63,772 nucleotides of DNA from Pseudozobellia thermophila (GTDB lineage Bacteria > Bacteroidota > Bacteroidia > Flavobacteriales > Flavobacteriaceae). The position numbers and the translations under genes were made by a program. Location of the stretch: positions 4,767 through 68,538 of the forward strand of contig NZ_FQYU01000010.1 in the NCBI RefSeq assembly GCF_900141855.1, given 5' to 3'. The notes beneath the pieces are model-generated. The model was not told the DNA's origin. It saw nothing but the letters and a program-made list of their open reading frames with translations, and ran no database searches. Positions 33,810-45,251 of this stretch are shown here, piece by piece. Each line of letters begins with the position of its first letter. Position 1 is the stretch's first letter.

Positions 33810-36800
33810 ATGAACATCACCAAAACCCTCAACTATTTTCTACTATTCACCTCCTTATTTTCAATATTAAGTTCCTGCGATTCGAAACCCAAAAAACCTA
33901 AGGAAACCCCTCTGGTGGTTCGTGAAGATTCGTTGACCGAGGTATCACGGGCCAGGGAGATCCTGGAAAACATTACCCCCAAGGTTGGCGAAGGCCTCGA
34001 ATTAAGCCTATGGGCATCCGATTCCCTGGCCCCCGACCCGATAGCGATGCAGATGGACAAATACGGGAGGGTCTACCTTACCCGTACCAACAGGCAAAAA
34101 AACTCCGAATTCGATATCAGGGGCCACCGCGATTGGATGACCGCTTCCATTGCCCTCGAATCCCCTGAGGATCGCCGGGCCTTTCTTCGCGAAACCTTTG
34201 CCCCTGAAAAAAGCGAGGAAAACGAATGGCTCAAAGACCTTAACGGAGACGGCAGCCACGACTGGAAGGACCTGACCGTTGAAAAGGAGGAAGTATGGAT
34301 GCTCGAGGACAGCAACAACAATGGTATCGCCGATAAGGCCACCCGGATTCTCGAAGACTTTAACGAAGAGATCACCGATGTTGCCGGTGCCCTCTTGGTC
34401 AGGGACGAAGATGTTTTTGTCGGTGTAGGACCGGATATGTGGAGGCTTACCGACACCAACGACGACCTTGTCCTCGACGAAAAAACCTCCATTGCCCATG
34501 GTTTTGCCGTCCATATCGGTTTTGGGGGCCATGGTATGTCGGGCGCCGTTGAAGGACCCGATGGCAAAATATACTGGGGAATCGGTGATATCGGTGCCAA
34601 CTTGACCACCGTTGAAGGCGAAAAGCACAAATATCCCAACCAAGGGGTCATTGTCCGCAGCAATCCCGATGGCACCGATTTTGAAGTTTTTGCCCGAGGA
34701 CTGCGAAACACCCATGAGTTTGTTTTCGATGCCTACGGAAATATCATTTCAGCCGACAACGATGGTGACCACGCCGGTGAAAGCGAACGCTTGGTACACA
34801 TTGTAGAAGGGTCAGATGCCGGATGGCGGGCCAATTGGCAATACGGAAAATATACCGATGAAAAGAACAACGGATACAATGTATGGATGGACGAAAAGCT
34901 ATACGTACCCCGTTGGGAAGGCCAAGCCGCCTATATCATTCCGCCCATCCAAAACTTCCACAACGGCCCGACGGGAATGTTGTACAACCCCGGTACCGCC
35001 CTTGGAAAAAAATGGTTGGACAGGTTCTTTTTGGTGGAATTTGTCGGAAATCCCGATCGATCCCATATCTGGTCGTTCGACCTAAAACCCAAAGGCGCCT
35101 CTTTCGAACTGAACAGTGACCAAAGTATCTTAAGCGGGGTACTTCCGACAGGTATTCAATTCGGACCCGATGGGGCCCTTTACGTAGCCGACTGGATCAA
35201 CGGATGGGACACCAAGAACTACGGTAGGGTTTGGAAACTCGATGTTTCCGACGGCCAAAACGACCTCGAACAGGAACGTAGGGAGACCCAGCGCCTAATG
35301 ACCTTGGACTATAAGGGTCAATCGACGGAAACCTTGGTAGACCTGCTCTCCTATTCCGACATGCGCATACGCAAAAGGGCCCAATTTCAATTGGTGAAGA
35401 ACGGCTCAAGCGGATACAAGGCCTTCCAGGACGTAATCAAGAACGGTAAAGACCAGTTTGCCCGGATACATGCCATTTGGGGCATCGGACAATTGGCGGC
35501 CGATGACCTCGACCGTGCAAAGGTCTTGGTAGACCTGCTTTCCGATAGCGATCCCGAAATCATTGCCCAGGCCCTAAAAGTGTTGGGCGATGTCAAGTAT
35601 ACCGATGCCGCGTCAAATTATATTCCCTTGCTCGGACATGAAAATGCCAGGGTCAAGTTTTTTGCGGCACAGGCCTTGGGCCGGACAAAGCACGAAGCAG
35701 CGGTTCAACCCCTGTTGGATATGATTGCCAAAAATAACGACGAAGATCTTTATTTAAGGCATGCCGGGGTACTTGCCCTTACCCGAATCGGGAAGACGGA
35801 ACCAATCGTCGCCTTGGCCGACAACGAAGACAGGAGCCTGCGTATTGCCGCGGTATTGGTGCTTAGACGGCTCGAAAACCCTGAGGTCAAACGCTTTTTG
35901 AACGACGCGGACGAATACATCGTTACCGAGGCTGCACGGGCCATCAACGACGACTGGTCGATCGAAGAGGCCCTTCCCGAACTGGCAGCGGTATTGACCT
36001 CCGATAGGTTTACCTCGGAACCCTTGTTAAGGCGGGCCATCAATGCGGCGTTGCGCGTGGGAGGCGACAAGGAACTCGAAAACCTTATTGCCTTTGCCAA
36101 ACGACAGGACATCTCCAATGCCCTGCGCGGCGAGGCCTTGGCCACAATCGGCACTTGGGCCGAGCCATCGGTTCTTGACCGGGTAGACGGCAGGTATAGG
36201 GGAGAGGTCAAGCGCGACCCCAACGTCGTAAGGGAAAAATTCGAAAAAGACATTCCCGAGTTTTTGGAAGACCAAAATCCGGAAATATTGATCGGTATTT
36301 CAAAAACCTTGGCCAACCTAAAGATTGACAGCCATAACCCAAGCCTCTTCGCCATTATGAAGTCGAACAAATCGCCCCGGGTACGATCGGAAATTTTAAA
36401 GGCCCTTGGGCAACTTGACTTCGACCGTATTGAAGCGGCGATGCAGTTGGGCATGAAAGATAAGGAAGAACAGGTGCGGACGACGGCTGTGGGACTGATT
36501 TCCAAACTGGAAATTTCAAAGGAAAACCTGCCCGGTGTCGTAACCCCCATCTTCAGGAACGGTTCGGTAAGGGAACAACAAAGGTTACTGGGTGTCTTGG
36601 GCGAGCTTCCCTTGGAAAAGAGTGCAGATGTGTTGGAGGGCTTGGTAGCCCAGGCGAAGGCCAAAAAACTGGATGAACGGATTATCCTAGACCTTATCGA
36701 AGCGGTGGAAACGACCGAATCGGAACCTCTTATCGCCCAATTGGACGGATTGAAAGGCGGTGGTAATTCGGTCGAGGCCTTTAAGGAAACCTTGGTCGGG

Positions 36801-37229
36801 GGCAACCGAAGGGCGGGTTACCGGGTGTTCAACAACAACCCTACCGCACAGTGTACCCGATGCCATGCCATAGGCGGGGCAGGTGGAACCGTCGGGCCCC
36901 AATTGGAAAACATAGGAAATATATTGACGCGCGAACAGCTTCTTGAGTCTTTGATCGAACCCAGCAAACGATTGGCTCCCGGTTATGGAAGTGTGGTATT
37001 GACCTTAAAGGACGGTCAAAAGGTCAACGGTATCCTCGAAGAGGAAAACGAGCACGAACTGGTACTTCGAACCAACGACGCCGAACCCTTGGAAATACCG
37101 ATATCGCGTATCGAAAAACGGGAAAATATGCCATCGGCCATGCCCGCCATGGGAAAATTGATCAGTAAAAGAGAGTTACGGGACCTAATAGAATTCCTCT
37201 CCAGTTTGAAGAAAGGTCCCAATTCATAG
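33810..37229 (+). CDS. PVC-type heme-binding lipoprotein: propeller, HEAT repeats, cytochrome c
   Basis: The 1139-residue protein begins with a lipoprotein signal (lipobox LSSC, about residues 20-23). A beta-propeller dehydrogenase-like domain follows (about 55-480; LSLWASDSLAPDPIAMQMDKYG, then VFARGLRNTHEFVFDAYGNI and PTGIQFGPDGALYVADWING). Next come many HEAT-type helical repeats (about 490-980) and a C-terminal cytochrome c domain with one heme site, Cys1015-T-R-Cys1018-His1019, ending with a Met-rich segment that could supply the axial ligand. This architecture is typical of putative membrane-bound dehydrogenases first noted in Planctomycetes. A sugar or alcohol oxidation role is inferred from the propeller. 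The 3' end overlaps the convergent gene by 6 bases. Confidence 0.92.
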   Translation: MNITKTLNYFLLFTSLFSILSSCDSKPKKPKETPLVVREDSLTEVSRAREILENITPKVGEGLELSLWASDSLAPDPIAMQMDKYGRVYLTRTNRQKNSEFDIRGHRDWMTASIALESPEDRRAFLRETFAPEKSEENEWLKDLNGDGSHDWKDLTVEKEEVWMLEDSNNNGIADKATRILEDFNEEITDVAGALLVRDEDVFVGVGPDMWRLTDTNDDLVLDEKTSIAHGFAVHIGFGGHGMSGAVEGPDGKIYWGIGDIGANLTTVEGEKHKYPNQGVIVRSNPDGTDFEVFARGLRNTHEFVFDAYGNIISADNDGDHAGESERLVHIVEGSDAGWRANWQYGKYTDEKNNGYNVWMDEKLYVPRWEGQAAYIIPPIQNFHNGPTGMLYNPGTALGKKWLDRFFLVEFVGNPDRSHIWSFDLKPKGASFELNSDQSILSGVLPTGIQFGPDGALYVADWINGWDTKNYGRVWKLDVSDGQNDLEQERRETQRLMTLDYKGQSTETLVDLLSYSDMRIRKRAQFQLVKNGSSGYKAFQDVIKNGKDQFARIHAIWGIGQLAADDLDRAKVLVDLLSDSDPEIIAQALKVLGDVKYTDAASNYIPLLGHENARVKFFAAQALGRTKHEAAVQPLLDMIAKNNDEDLYLRHAGVLALTRIGKTEPIVALADNEDRSLRIAAVLVLRRLENPEVKRFLNDADEYIVTEAARAINDDWSIEEALPELAAVLTSDRFTSEPLLRRAINAALRVGGDKELENLIAFAKRQDISNALRGEALATIGTWAEPSVLDRVDGRYRGEVKRDPNVVREKFEKDIPEFLEDQNPEILIGISKTLANLKIDSHNPSLFAIMKSNKSPRVRSEILKALGQLDFDRIEAAMQLGMKDKEEQVRTTAVGLISKLEISKENLPGVVTPIFRNGSVREQQRLLGVLGELPLEKSADVLEGLVAQAKAKKLDERIILDLIEAVETTESEPLIAQLDGLKGGGNSVEAFKETLVGGNRRAGYRVFNNNPTAQCTRCHAIGGAGGTVGPQLENIGNILTREQLLESLIEPSKRLAPGYGSVVLTLKDGQKVNGILEEENEHELVLRTNDAEPLEIPISRIEKRENMPSAMPAMGKLISKRELRDLIEFLSSLKKGPNS

Positions 37230-38165
37230 GTTGGCAACTTCCTGTTTGGCTTGATTGAATTCCGACATCAGATCGGCTACTATGGTAGCGGCCGGTTTGA
37301 TGTCGTGGATCAATACCGATACCTGCCCTATCTCGAGTTCGCCTTCGTCCATATCGCCCTCGAACATACCGCGTTTGGCCCGTCCACGGCCCAACAGGGC
37401 CTTAAGTTGGTCAATCGACGCCCCTTGGGCATAGGCTTGCTGCACATCGCTGTAAAACTTGTTCTTGATCAAACGAACGGGGGCAAGCTCCTTTAAGGTC
37501 AACTGGGTATCGCCTTCGCCCGCCTCGACTATCCTTTGTTTAAAAAGTTGGTGCGACGAAGCTTCATCACTGGCCACGAAGCGGCTTCCTACCTGTACGC
37601 CATCGGCGCCCAAGACCATGGTCGCCAGCATGGCCCGGCCCGTGGCGATTCCCCCGGCGGCTATCAATGGTATCCCTATTTTTTCCCTTACGGCGGGTAT
37701 CAACGTTAAGGTGGTCGTCTCGTCCCTACCGTTATGGCCGCCCGCTTCAAAGCCCTCGGCAACCACAGCGTCTACCCCGGCTTCCTCCGCCTTAAGGGCA
37801 AACTTGACACTACTGACCACGTGTACCACGGTTATTCCCCGCTCCTTTAAAAATGAGGTGTACTTTTTCGGATTGCCGGCAGACGTAAAGACAATGTTCA
37901 CCCCGAGCTCAACAATAATACCCAACAGCTTGTCGATATCGGGATAGAGCATGGGCACGTTGACCCCAAAAGGTTTTGAGGTGGCCCGCTTGCATTTTTG
38001 GATGTGCTCGCGCAAGACCTCGGGATACATGCTACCGGCTCCCAAGATGCCCAATCCCCCGGCATTGGATACGGCAGCCGCCAATCGCCAGCCACTGGCC
38101 CATACCATCCCCGCCTGAACAATGGGGTATTGTATTCCGAAGAGTTCCGTAATTCTGTTCTGCAT
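37224..38165 (-). CDS. Nitronate monooxygenase / NPD-type flavin oxidoreductase
   Basis: The 313-residue FMN enzyme has the 2-nitropropane dioxygenase family TIM barrel: GIQYPIVQAGMVWASGWRLA near the N-terminus, AVVAEGFEAGGHNG (about 134-147, with the catalytic His), LIAAGGIATGRAMLATMVLGADGVQVG (phosphate-binding glycines) and TRF-like SRFVASDEA. It may detoxify nitronates or act as an enoyl-ACP-reductase-like enzyme; the family cannot be resolved by eye. It precedes, on the opposite strand, the end of the cytochrome lipoprotein gene and follows mnmA by 41 bases. Confidence 0.88.
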   Translation of the reverse strand: MQNRITELFGIQYPIVQAGMVWASGWRLAAAVSNAGGLGILGAGSMYPEVLREHIQKCKRATSKPFGVNVPMLYPDIDKLLGIIVELGVNIVFTSAGNPKKYTSFLKERGITVVHVVSSVKFALKAEEAGVDAVVAEGFEAGGHNGRDETTTLTLIPAVREKIGIPLIAAGGIATGRAMLATMVLGADGVQVGSRFVASDEASSHQLFKQRIVEAGEGDTQLTLKELAPVRLIKNKFYSDVQQAYAQGASIDQLKALLGRGRAKRGMFEGDMDEGELEIGQVSVLIHDIKPAATIVADLMSEFNQAKQEVANL

Positions 38166-38206
38166 GGGTCTTATGCCTTAAACCGTTTATGAATCGTTCC
38201 GAATGA

Positions 38207-39397
38207 TTATGAGATTACGCCCGAGCCCACGAGCTCGTCTTCGAGGTACCAAGCCACGAACTGACCTTCGGTAATGGCCGATTGCCTTTCTTCAAAATCA
38301 ACGTACAAGCCCCCGTCAATTTTATACAAGGTAGCCTTTTGCAGCGGTTGGCGGTAACGAATCCGAGCCATTACCTCCATCTTCCCATCGCTTTCCAAGG
38401 CGAGGTCGGGCCGTACCCAGTGCAACTCCCCGTCGTTGACAAAGAGCGTTCTACGGTACAGTCCCGGATGCGATTTTCCTTGGCCGGTGTAGATGATATT
38501 TTCCTCAACATCGGTCTCAATTACGAACAAGGGCTCCTTGGTACCCCCTACATCCAAGCCTTTTCGCTGGCCCTTCGTAAAATAATGGGCCCCTTGGTGC
38601 TCTCCTACTACCTTGCCATCCTCCAAATGATAGACAGGTTTGGCGGCGTTGTAGGCCAATTCATCCTCCTTGGAGGCAAACTCGCGACGCTCCTTCCTAT
38701 ACTGGGGGACATCCGACGGAACCTCGACGATCACCCCTTTTTTCGGTTTCAGTTTTTGTTGCAGAAATTCGGGTAGCCGTACCTTGCCGATAAAGCAAAG
38801 TCCTTGTGAATCTTTTTTATCGGCCGTGATCAAACCGTTTTCGGCCGCAATTTTACGCACTTCGGGCTTGGTAAGCTCCCCGATGGGGAAAAGGGTGCGC
38901 GATAGCTGTTCTTGCGACAACTGGCACAAAAAGTACGACTGGTCCTTGTTACCGTCGAGGCCCGCCAACAAGCGGTAGGTCGCCTTGCCCTCATCGTCGG
39001 TCAACACGCCCTTGCGGCAATAATGCCCCGTCGCGACAAAGTCGGCCCCAAGCTGAAGGGCTATCTTTAGAAAAACATCGAACTTTATTTCCCGATTGCA
39101 AAGCACATCGGGGTTGGGTGTCCTTCCCTTTTGGTACTCGTCGAACATGTAATCGACGATACGTTCCTTATATACGGCACTGAGGTCGACGGTTTGAAAA
39201 GGGATGCCCAACTTTTCGGCAACTATAAGGGCATCGTTACTATCCTCCAACCACGGACATTCTTCGGAAATGGTTACCGAATCGTCATGCCAATTCTTCA
39301 TGAACAGCCCTATGACCTCATAGCCCTGCTCCTTTAAAAGATAAGCGGCCACACTGGAATCTACTCCCCCCGAAAGTCCTACGACTACTTTTTTCAT
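38207..39397 (-). CDS. mnmA: tRNA-specific 2-thiouridylase
   Basis: The 396-residue enzyme (ATG 39397) transfers sulfur to U34 of tRNAs for Lys, Glu and Gln. The PP-loop [15 protein letters not shown] is at the N-terminus. The two catalytic cysteines lie in [13 protein letters not shown] and DSQGLCFIG. The C-terminal domain includes [10 protein letters not shown] and the final EGQFVAWY segment. The 18-codon upstream extension lacks conservation. Two TAATTTTG boxes lie just upstream. Confidence 0.97.
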   Translation of the reverse strand: MKKVVVGLSGGVDSSVAAYLLKEQGYEVIGLFMKNWHDDSVTISEECPWLEDSNDALIVAEKLGIPFQTVDLSAVYKERIVDYMFDEYQKGRTPNPDVLCNREIKFDVFLKIALQLGADFVATGHYCRKGVLTDDEGKATYRLLAGLDGNKDQSYFLCQLSQEQLSRTLFPIGELTKPEVRKIAAENGLITADKKDSQGLCFIGKVRLPEFLQQKLKPKKGVIVEVPSDVPQYRKERREFASKEDELAYNAAKPVYHLEDGKVVGEHQGAHYFTKGQRKGLDVGGTKEPLFVIETDVEENIIYTGQGKSHPGLYRRTLFVNDGELHWVRPDLALESDGKMEVMARIRYRQPLQKATLYKIDGGLYVDFEERQSAITEGQFVAWYLEDELVGSGVIS

Positions 39398-39402
39398 TGC
39401 AC

Positions 39403-39423
39403 CAAAATTAAAGGGCAAAATTA
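39403..39423 (-). promoter_or_regulatory. Tandem -7 promoter boxes of mnmA
   Basis: Two exact minus-strand TAATTTTG copies (39410-39403 and 39423-39416), 13 bases apart. A TTG at 39451-39449 sits 25 bases before the distal one. Confidence 0.45.
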
Positions 39424-39613
39424 AGCAATAAAGCGAATAAACAGCTTGCAAGATTCCTCTTTTAGCATTCCTTTAAATCAAAAACGTTCAATTATTTTTC
39501 AAATAAGTTAAACAAAACTACATATTGGACTTAGTTTAGCCGTATTAAATACAGGGAGAAAGCACTAACGAAAAATACCTCCTGGAAAATTATTAACTAT
39601 TAATTCAAAAATT

Positions 39614-41020
39614 ATGAAACTCAACAAGATGAAATTACTGGTCCCCTTTGCCTTCCTGCTCTTCTTTGCCGTCTCGTGCAGCGATGACGATAACGGCATT
39701 GTCATGGAGGAAGAAATGGAAGAAATGGAAGAAGAGGAAATGGAGGAGGAAGAAGAACAATCAAGCATTGTCGAACTGGCCCTGGCAACGGCCGATCTGA
39801 GCATTTTGGTCGATGCGCTAACCGAGGCCGAATTGGTCGAAACCCTTCAAGGCGACGGCCCCTTTACCGTTTTCGCCCCAACGAACGCGGCCTTTGAGGC
39901 TTTTTTGAGCGACAACGGATTCGCTTCATTGGACGATATTCCTGAAGACGTTCTCGAACAGGTACTGTTAAACCATGTGGTGGCCGGTAACGTTATGTCG
40001 ACCGACTTGTCGACCACATATATAAGTTCCCTTTCCACGGCCGGGGTAGATGATAGAAATATCAGCCTTTACGTCGACATCAGTAATGGGGTGACCATAA
40101 ACGGCTCTGCAGTAACTACGGCCGACATAGAGGCTTCCAATGGAGTTGTCCATGTGGTCGATCAAGTAATAGGATTGCCCAACATCGTCGACCATGCCGT
40201 ATACAATCCGGCCTTATCGGAATTGGTCGGTGCCTTGACCATGGACGGAAACACGACCTTTACGGACCTCTTGGCGGATCCAGAAACCATGTTTACGGTC
40301 TTGGCCCCTGTCAATGATGCCTTTACCGCCTTCGACAATCCCAATGGAAACGATTTGGACGCCATTCTTTCCAATCACGTAATTGCCGGTGCCTCCCTTG
40401 CCGCAGCCGATTTATCGAACGGCTATGCCAACACGGCTGCCACCAACGGGGATGGCGACAACCTGAGCATCTATATAAACGTCGACGACGGTGTACAATT
40501 CAACGGTCAAAGTAGCGTAGCCATAAGTGATGTGGTGGCCACCAATGGAATTATCCATGCCGTGGACGCGGTAATCGACCTACCTACCGTAGTTACCTTT
40601 GCCGTTGCGGACAGTGAAAATTTCTCGAGTCTGGTCGGCGCATTGACCTCAGAGGGCCAACCTGATTTTGTGTCGGTATTGAGCTCTACCACGGACAATG
40701 CCCCCTTTACCGTATTCGCACCTATCAACAGTGCCTTTGCTTCACTGGAAGAAGTACCCGAGGGCGAAGCATTGACCGCCGTATTGAACCACCATGTGAT
40801 TGCCGAGGCCAACATCGTTTCAGGAGACCTAAGCGACGGATTGGTATCTCCGGCCACCCTTGAAGGCGATACGCTTACCTTCAACGAGGCCGACGGCACC
40901 TTCACCATTACCGACGGGGCCGGCAACATGGGAACCGGGATCGTAAAGGCCGATGTACAGGCCATCAACGGTGTCATACACGCCGTAGACCAAGTACTGA
41001 TTCCCTCCACTGAAGATTGA
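39614..41020 (+). CDS. Fasciclin-domain lipoprotein with three FAS1 repeats
   Basis: The 468-residue protein starts with a lipoprotein signal (LFFAVSC, Cys near 22), then SDDD and a highly acidic Glu/Met linker (about 32-50). Three FAS1 domains follow at about 53-185, 187-320 and 325-466. Each has the H1 box (GPFTVFAPTNAAF, MFTVLAPVNDAF, PFTVFAPINSAF), a central VLNHHV-type element and the H2 end (NGVVHVVDQV, NGIIHAVDAV, NGVIHAVDQV). FAS1 domains mediate adhesion in other organisms. It is probably displayed on the outer membrane. A strong terminator follows at 41043. Confidence 0.94.
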   Translation: MKLNKMKLLVPFAFLLFFAVSCSDDDNGIVMEEEMEEMEEEEMEEEEEQSSIVELALATADLSILVDALTEAELVETLQGDGPFTVFAPTNAAFEAFLSDNGFASLDDIPEDVLEQVLLNHVVAGNVMSTDLSTTYISSLSTAGVDDRNISLYVDISNGVTINGSAVTTADIEASNGVVHVVDQVIGLPNIVDHAVYNPALSELVGALTMDGNTTFTDLLADPETMFTVLAPVNDAFTAFDNPNGNDLDAILSNHVIAGASLAAADLSNGYANTAATNGDGDNLSIYINVDDGVQFNGQSSVAISDVVATNGIIHAVDAVIDLPTVVTFAVADSENFSSLVGALTSEGQPDFVSVLSSTTDNAPFTVFAPINSAFASLEEVPEGEALTAVLNHHVIAEANIVSGDLSDGLVSPATLEGDTLTFNEADGTFTITDGAGNMGTGIVKADVQAINGVIHAVDQVLIPSTED

Positions 41021-41042
41021 TTTCCTTATCGATTTTACCCTT

Positions 41043-41076
41043 AAGAAGGCCGCTGTTCCAGCGGCCTTCTTTTTTT
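41043..41076 (+). terminator. Intrinsic terminator of the fasciclin gene
   Basis: A perfect 13-bp stem AAGAAGGCCGCTG/CAGCGGCCTTCTT with a 3-base loop and continuing T tract, 23 bases past the stop. Possibly bidirectional because of the A-rich left arm. Confidence 0.95.
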
Positions 41077-41255
41077 CGCTCCTGCGACGAAATCGTCCGC
41101 TGATACCAAGCTATATAAATCCCCAAAGGCAGAGACCACTGGTATTTCGCAGTTAGTATACAAAAAAGGCCCGTTTACAACTCTATTTTTTTTTAAGCGC
41201 ACCTATGATGCATCTTTGTCATCCCAAATCTTATCAGACATACCTGACCAATGCT

Positions 41256-41289
41256 AAAAAACCCCGACATAATACTGTCAGGGTTTTTG
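41256..41289 (-). terminator. Intrinsic terminator of yidC
   Basis: On the minus strand AAAAACCCTGACA pairs with TGTCGGGGTTTTT; the one non-canonical pair is a U-G wobble on this strand but C-A on the other, which favours the minus direction. Six T follow. It starts 31 bases past the yidC stop. Confidence 0.85.
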
Positions 41290-41319
41290 TTTTTCGGCCA
41301 TATTTAAGTTACGACCCGG

Positions 41320-43176
41320 TTATCGTTTGCCCGTTTTCTTTTGGCGCTCGGCCTCTTCCATCATCTCCCGCATCTTGCGCTGAAACTTGTTTTCCTTTTT
41401 AGGTTTCTTTTTGTTCTCTTGAATCTGGGCATGGATCTTATCGTTATCCAAAATAAAATTCTTGATCACCAACATTATTCCAATGGTAATCAGGTTGGAA
41501 ACAAAATAATACAAACTGAGTCCACTTGCGTAGTTGTTGAAAAAGAACAGCATCATCACCGGCATCAGGTACATGATAAACTTCATATTGGGCATACCCG
41601 GTTGCTGGGGCATGTTCTGACCGGTCGTCATGGTCATGTAAAAGAAGATAGCGACCGAAGCCAAAATCGGGAACAGACTGATATGATCGCCATAGAACGG
41701 TATGTTGAAGGGCAGTTCGGCTATCGTATCGTAAGACGAAAGGTCGTCGGCCCATAAGAAGGATTTTTGCCGTAGGGCAAAGGAGGTCGGAAAGAACATG
41801 AAAAGAGCGTAAAAAATAGGCATTTGCAAGAGGGCCGGCACACAGCCGCTCATGGGGCTTACCCCTGCCTTGCCGTACAGCTTCATGGTTTCCTGTTGTT
41901 TTTTCATGGGGTTGTCCTTGTACTTTTCGTTGAGCTCGTTGATCTCGGGCCGCAACACCTTCATTTTGGCCTGCGACAAGTACGATTTATAGGTAGCTGG
42001 AGACATGGCCAACCTTACCAGAATGGTCATCACCACAATGGCGATGCCGTAGGGCAGGAAGGAGCTCAAGAAGGTATAGAAGGGCGTAAACACATATCGG
42101 TTGAGCCATCCGAAGATACCCCATCCGAAAGAAATGGAGTCGTCGAGACCGAGCTCTTCGTACTGCTCCAAAACCTTGATATCGGTAGGACCGTAGTACC
42201 AGTACATGTTCTGCGCCAGTTCGCCGGCGACCAATTCCATAGGTATCTTGGAACTGAACAACTTGGTGAACTTGACGTCCTTGCTTTCCTCTTCGACCAA
42301 GTTCTTGGAGCTAAACTCGACCGTCTTGAACCTGCTCTTGTTCGTGGCCAGAATGGAGCTGAAAAAATGCTGCTTGTACGATAACCATTTTACGTCTTCC
42401 TCGGTTTCCTCGTCATCTCCACTGACGGATAGATAGTCGACCTTGTCATCCTCATAGTTGTAGGTAAGCTCGGTATAGCGGTTCTCGTACTCGACGCTTT
42501 GGTCGTGGCGCAGGCCTTTAAGCGTCCATTGCAACTCTACCGGTCTGCTGCCATCGATAATACCGTTGAGTCCCTGCGACCTGATGGTAAAGTCGACCAG
42601 GTAATCGTCTTGCTTCATTTCGTACCGATACTCCAAGAACGCGTTGGGGCCTGCCATGGCCTTCATCGAAAGAACCTTGTTTCCGTTGTTTTCGGTCAGG
42701 GAAGGCTCGAAATACAGGTCCTCGGTATTCAAGACCCTGTTATCGGAGGTGGTAAAACTCAAGCCAAAGGAGGCATTGCCGTCTTTGACAAGGTATACGG
42801 GAATCGAATCATAGGTATGAAACTGTTTCATACGGGCCTCTACGATCTGCCCGCCCTTATTGCTGATGGACAAGGATACCAAGTCGTTTTCCAGCTTTGT
42901 AATTTTGTCACTGGGCTGGGTAAAGCCGAAGGCGCCAAGTTTACTTTTGTAATTGGCGACCGCCGTGGAGTCTTGCAAATTTAGGGTTGCGGCAGTGGGT
43001 ACGGCGGCCATTTGCGCCTCACCTTCCCCCTGTTCTTCCTGAACCTGTTCCTGCTCCGCCTTTTGGGCCTCAAGTTCCTCAGGCGTCGGCCTGTTTTGGT
43101 AAAACATAAAAATAAGAATTCCGAAAATCAGTACGAAGCCGATGACGGAGTTGATATCAAGCTTTTTTTCTTCCAT
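41320..43176 (-). CDS. yidC: Membrane protein insertase YidC
   Basis: The 618-residue insertase has an N-terminal membrane anchor (NSVIGFVLIFGILIFMFYQNRPT), a large periplasmic P1 domain (about 60-350) and a five-helix insertase core (about 365-590) with the conserved hydrophilic-groove Arg in the first core helix (VMTILVRLAMSP) and the cytoplasmic coiled hairpin (KVLRPEINELNEKYKDNPMKKQQE). The basic C-terminal tail (KKPKKENKFQRKMREMMEE) fits ribosome contact. It inserts membrane proteins with or without SecYEG. It lies directly downstream of pyrG, as is usual in Flavobacteriia, with its own TATATTTG box. Confidence 0.97.
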   Translation of the reverse strand: MEEKKLDINSVIGFVLIFGILIFMFYQNRPTPEELEAQKAEQEQVQEEQGEGEAQMAAVPTAATLNLQDSTAVANYKSKLGAFGFTQPSDKITKLENDLVSLSISNKGGQIVEARMKQFHTYDSIPVYLVKDGNASFGLSFTTSDNRVLNTEDLYFEPSLTENNGNKVLSMKAMAGPNAFLEYRYEMKQDDYLVDFTIRSQGLNGIIDGSRPVELQWTLKGLRHDQSVEYENRYTELTYNYEDDKVDYLSVSGDDEETEEDVKWLSYKQHFFSSILATNKSRFKTVEFSSKNLVEEESKDVKFTKLFSSKIPMELVAGELAQNMYWYYGPTDIKVLEQYEELGLDDSISFGWGIFGWLNRYVFTPFYTFLSSFLPYGIAIVVMTILVRLAMSPATYKSYLSQAKMKVLRPEINELNEKYKDNPMKKQQETMKLYGKAGVSPMSGCVPALLQMPIFYALFMFFPTSFALRQKSFLWADDLSSYDTIAELPFNIPFYGDHISLFPILASVAIFFYMTMTTGQNMPQQPGMPNMKFIMYLMPVMMLFFFNNYASGLSLYYFVSNLITIGIMLVIKNFILDNDKIHAQIQENKKKPKKENKFQRKMREMMEEAERQKKTGKR

Positions 43177-43247
43177 TTAAATAAAATTACTAACCCTCTG
43201 ATTAAACCAAGCTTACAAATTCCTTCCGCTTAGTGTGTGGCAATCTG

Positions 43248-43255
43248 CAAATATA
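43248..43255 (-). promoter_or_regulatory. -7 promoter box of yidC
   Basis: An exact minus-strand TATATTTG lies in the 95-base gap after pyrG, 72 bases before the yidC start. Confidence 0.4.
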
Positions 43256-43271
43256 TGCCCAAAAGCCAAGA

Positions 43272-44924
<1,653 letters not shown>

Positions 44925-44934
44925 TTACGGGGCA

Positions 44935-44942
44935 CAAAGATA
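44935..44942 (-). promoter_or_regulatory. -7 promoter box of pyrG
   Basis: An exact minus-strand TATCTTTG, 26 bases before the pyrG start and 17 bases after the end of the DUF3820 gene. Confidence 0.5.
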
Positions 44943-44959
44943 CGAATTGCCCTAAGATA

Positions 44960-45202
44960 TCACAGTTTATGGCGTGGAAAATCTTTTTGGATCCTTCTGA
45001 CCAGGGGCTCGAGCCCGTTTATCTTGATTTCCAACATCGATTGTAGTAAAAAACCCAGTTTGCCTTCGGGAAATCCGTTCTGCTTGAACCAGACCAGGTA
45101 AGGTTCGGGAAGATCCACCAAATAGCGCCCCTTAAACTTTCCAAAGGGCATTTTGTAATGGGCCAGTTCGACCAGCTTTCGTTTATCGGGGGATATATCC
45201 AT
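44960..45202 (-). CDS. DUF3820 family small protein
   Basis: The 80-residue soluble protein matches DUF3820, which contains the motif MPFGKFKGRYLVDLPEPYLVWF (here at about 18-39) and a basic C-terminal helix (LVRRIQKDF). This fold is related to the exonuclease-associated quorum-sensing-type putative nucleic-acid-binding domain found in some phage and bacterial proteins; no function is proven. It is transcribed toward pyrG, divergent from the sugar isomerase gene with a 49-base A/T-rich gap. Confidence 0.82.
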   Translation of the reverse strand: MDISPDKRKLVELAHYKMPFGKFKGRYLVDLPEPYLVWFKQNGFPEGKLGFLLQSMLEIKINGLEPLVRRIQKDFPRHKL

Positions 45203-45251
45203 GATTTAAAACTAAATAATTTATCTTTAAAACCTTTAAGATTTTAAATTT

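Noticed and set aside
35750-36805. 351-codon minus-strand frame inside the cytochrome lipoprotein gene
   Set aside because: Ser/Arg-rich antisense product of the HEAT-repeat region without any recognisable domain; the sense gene is continuous and conserved in layout.
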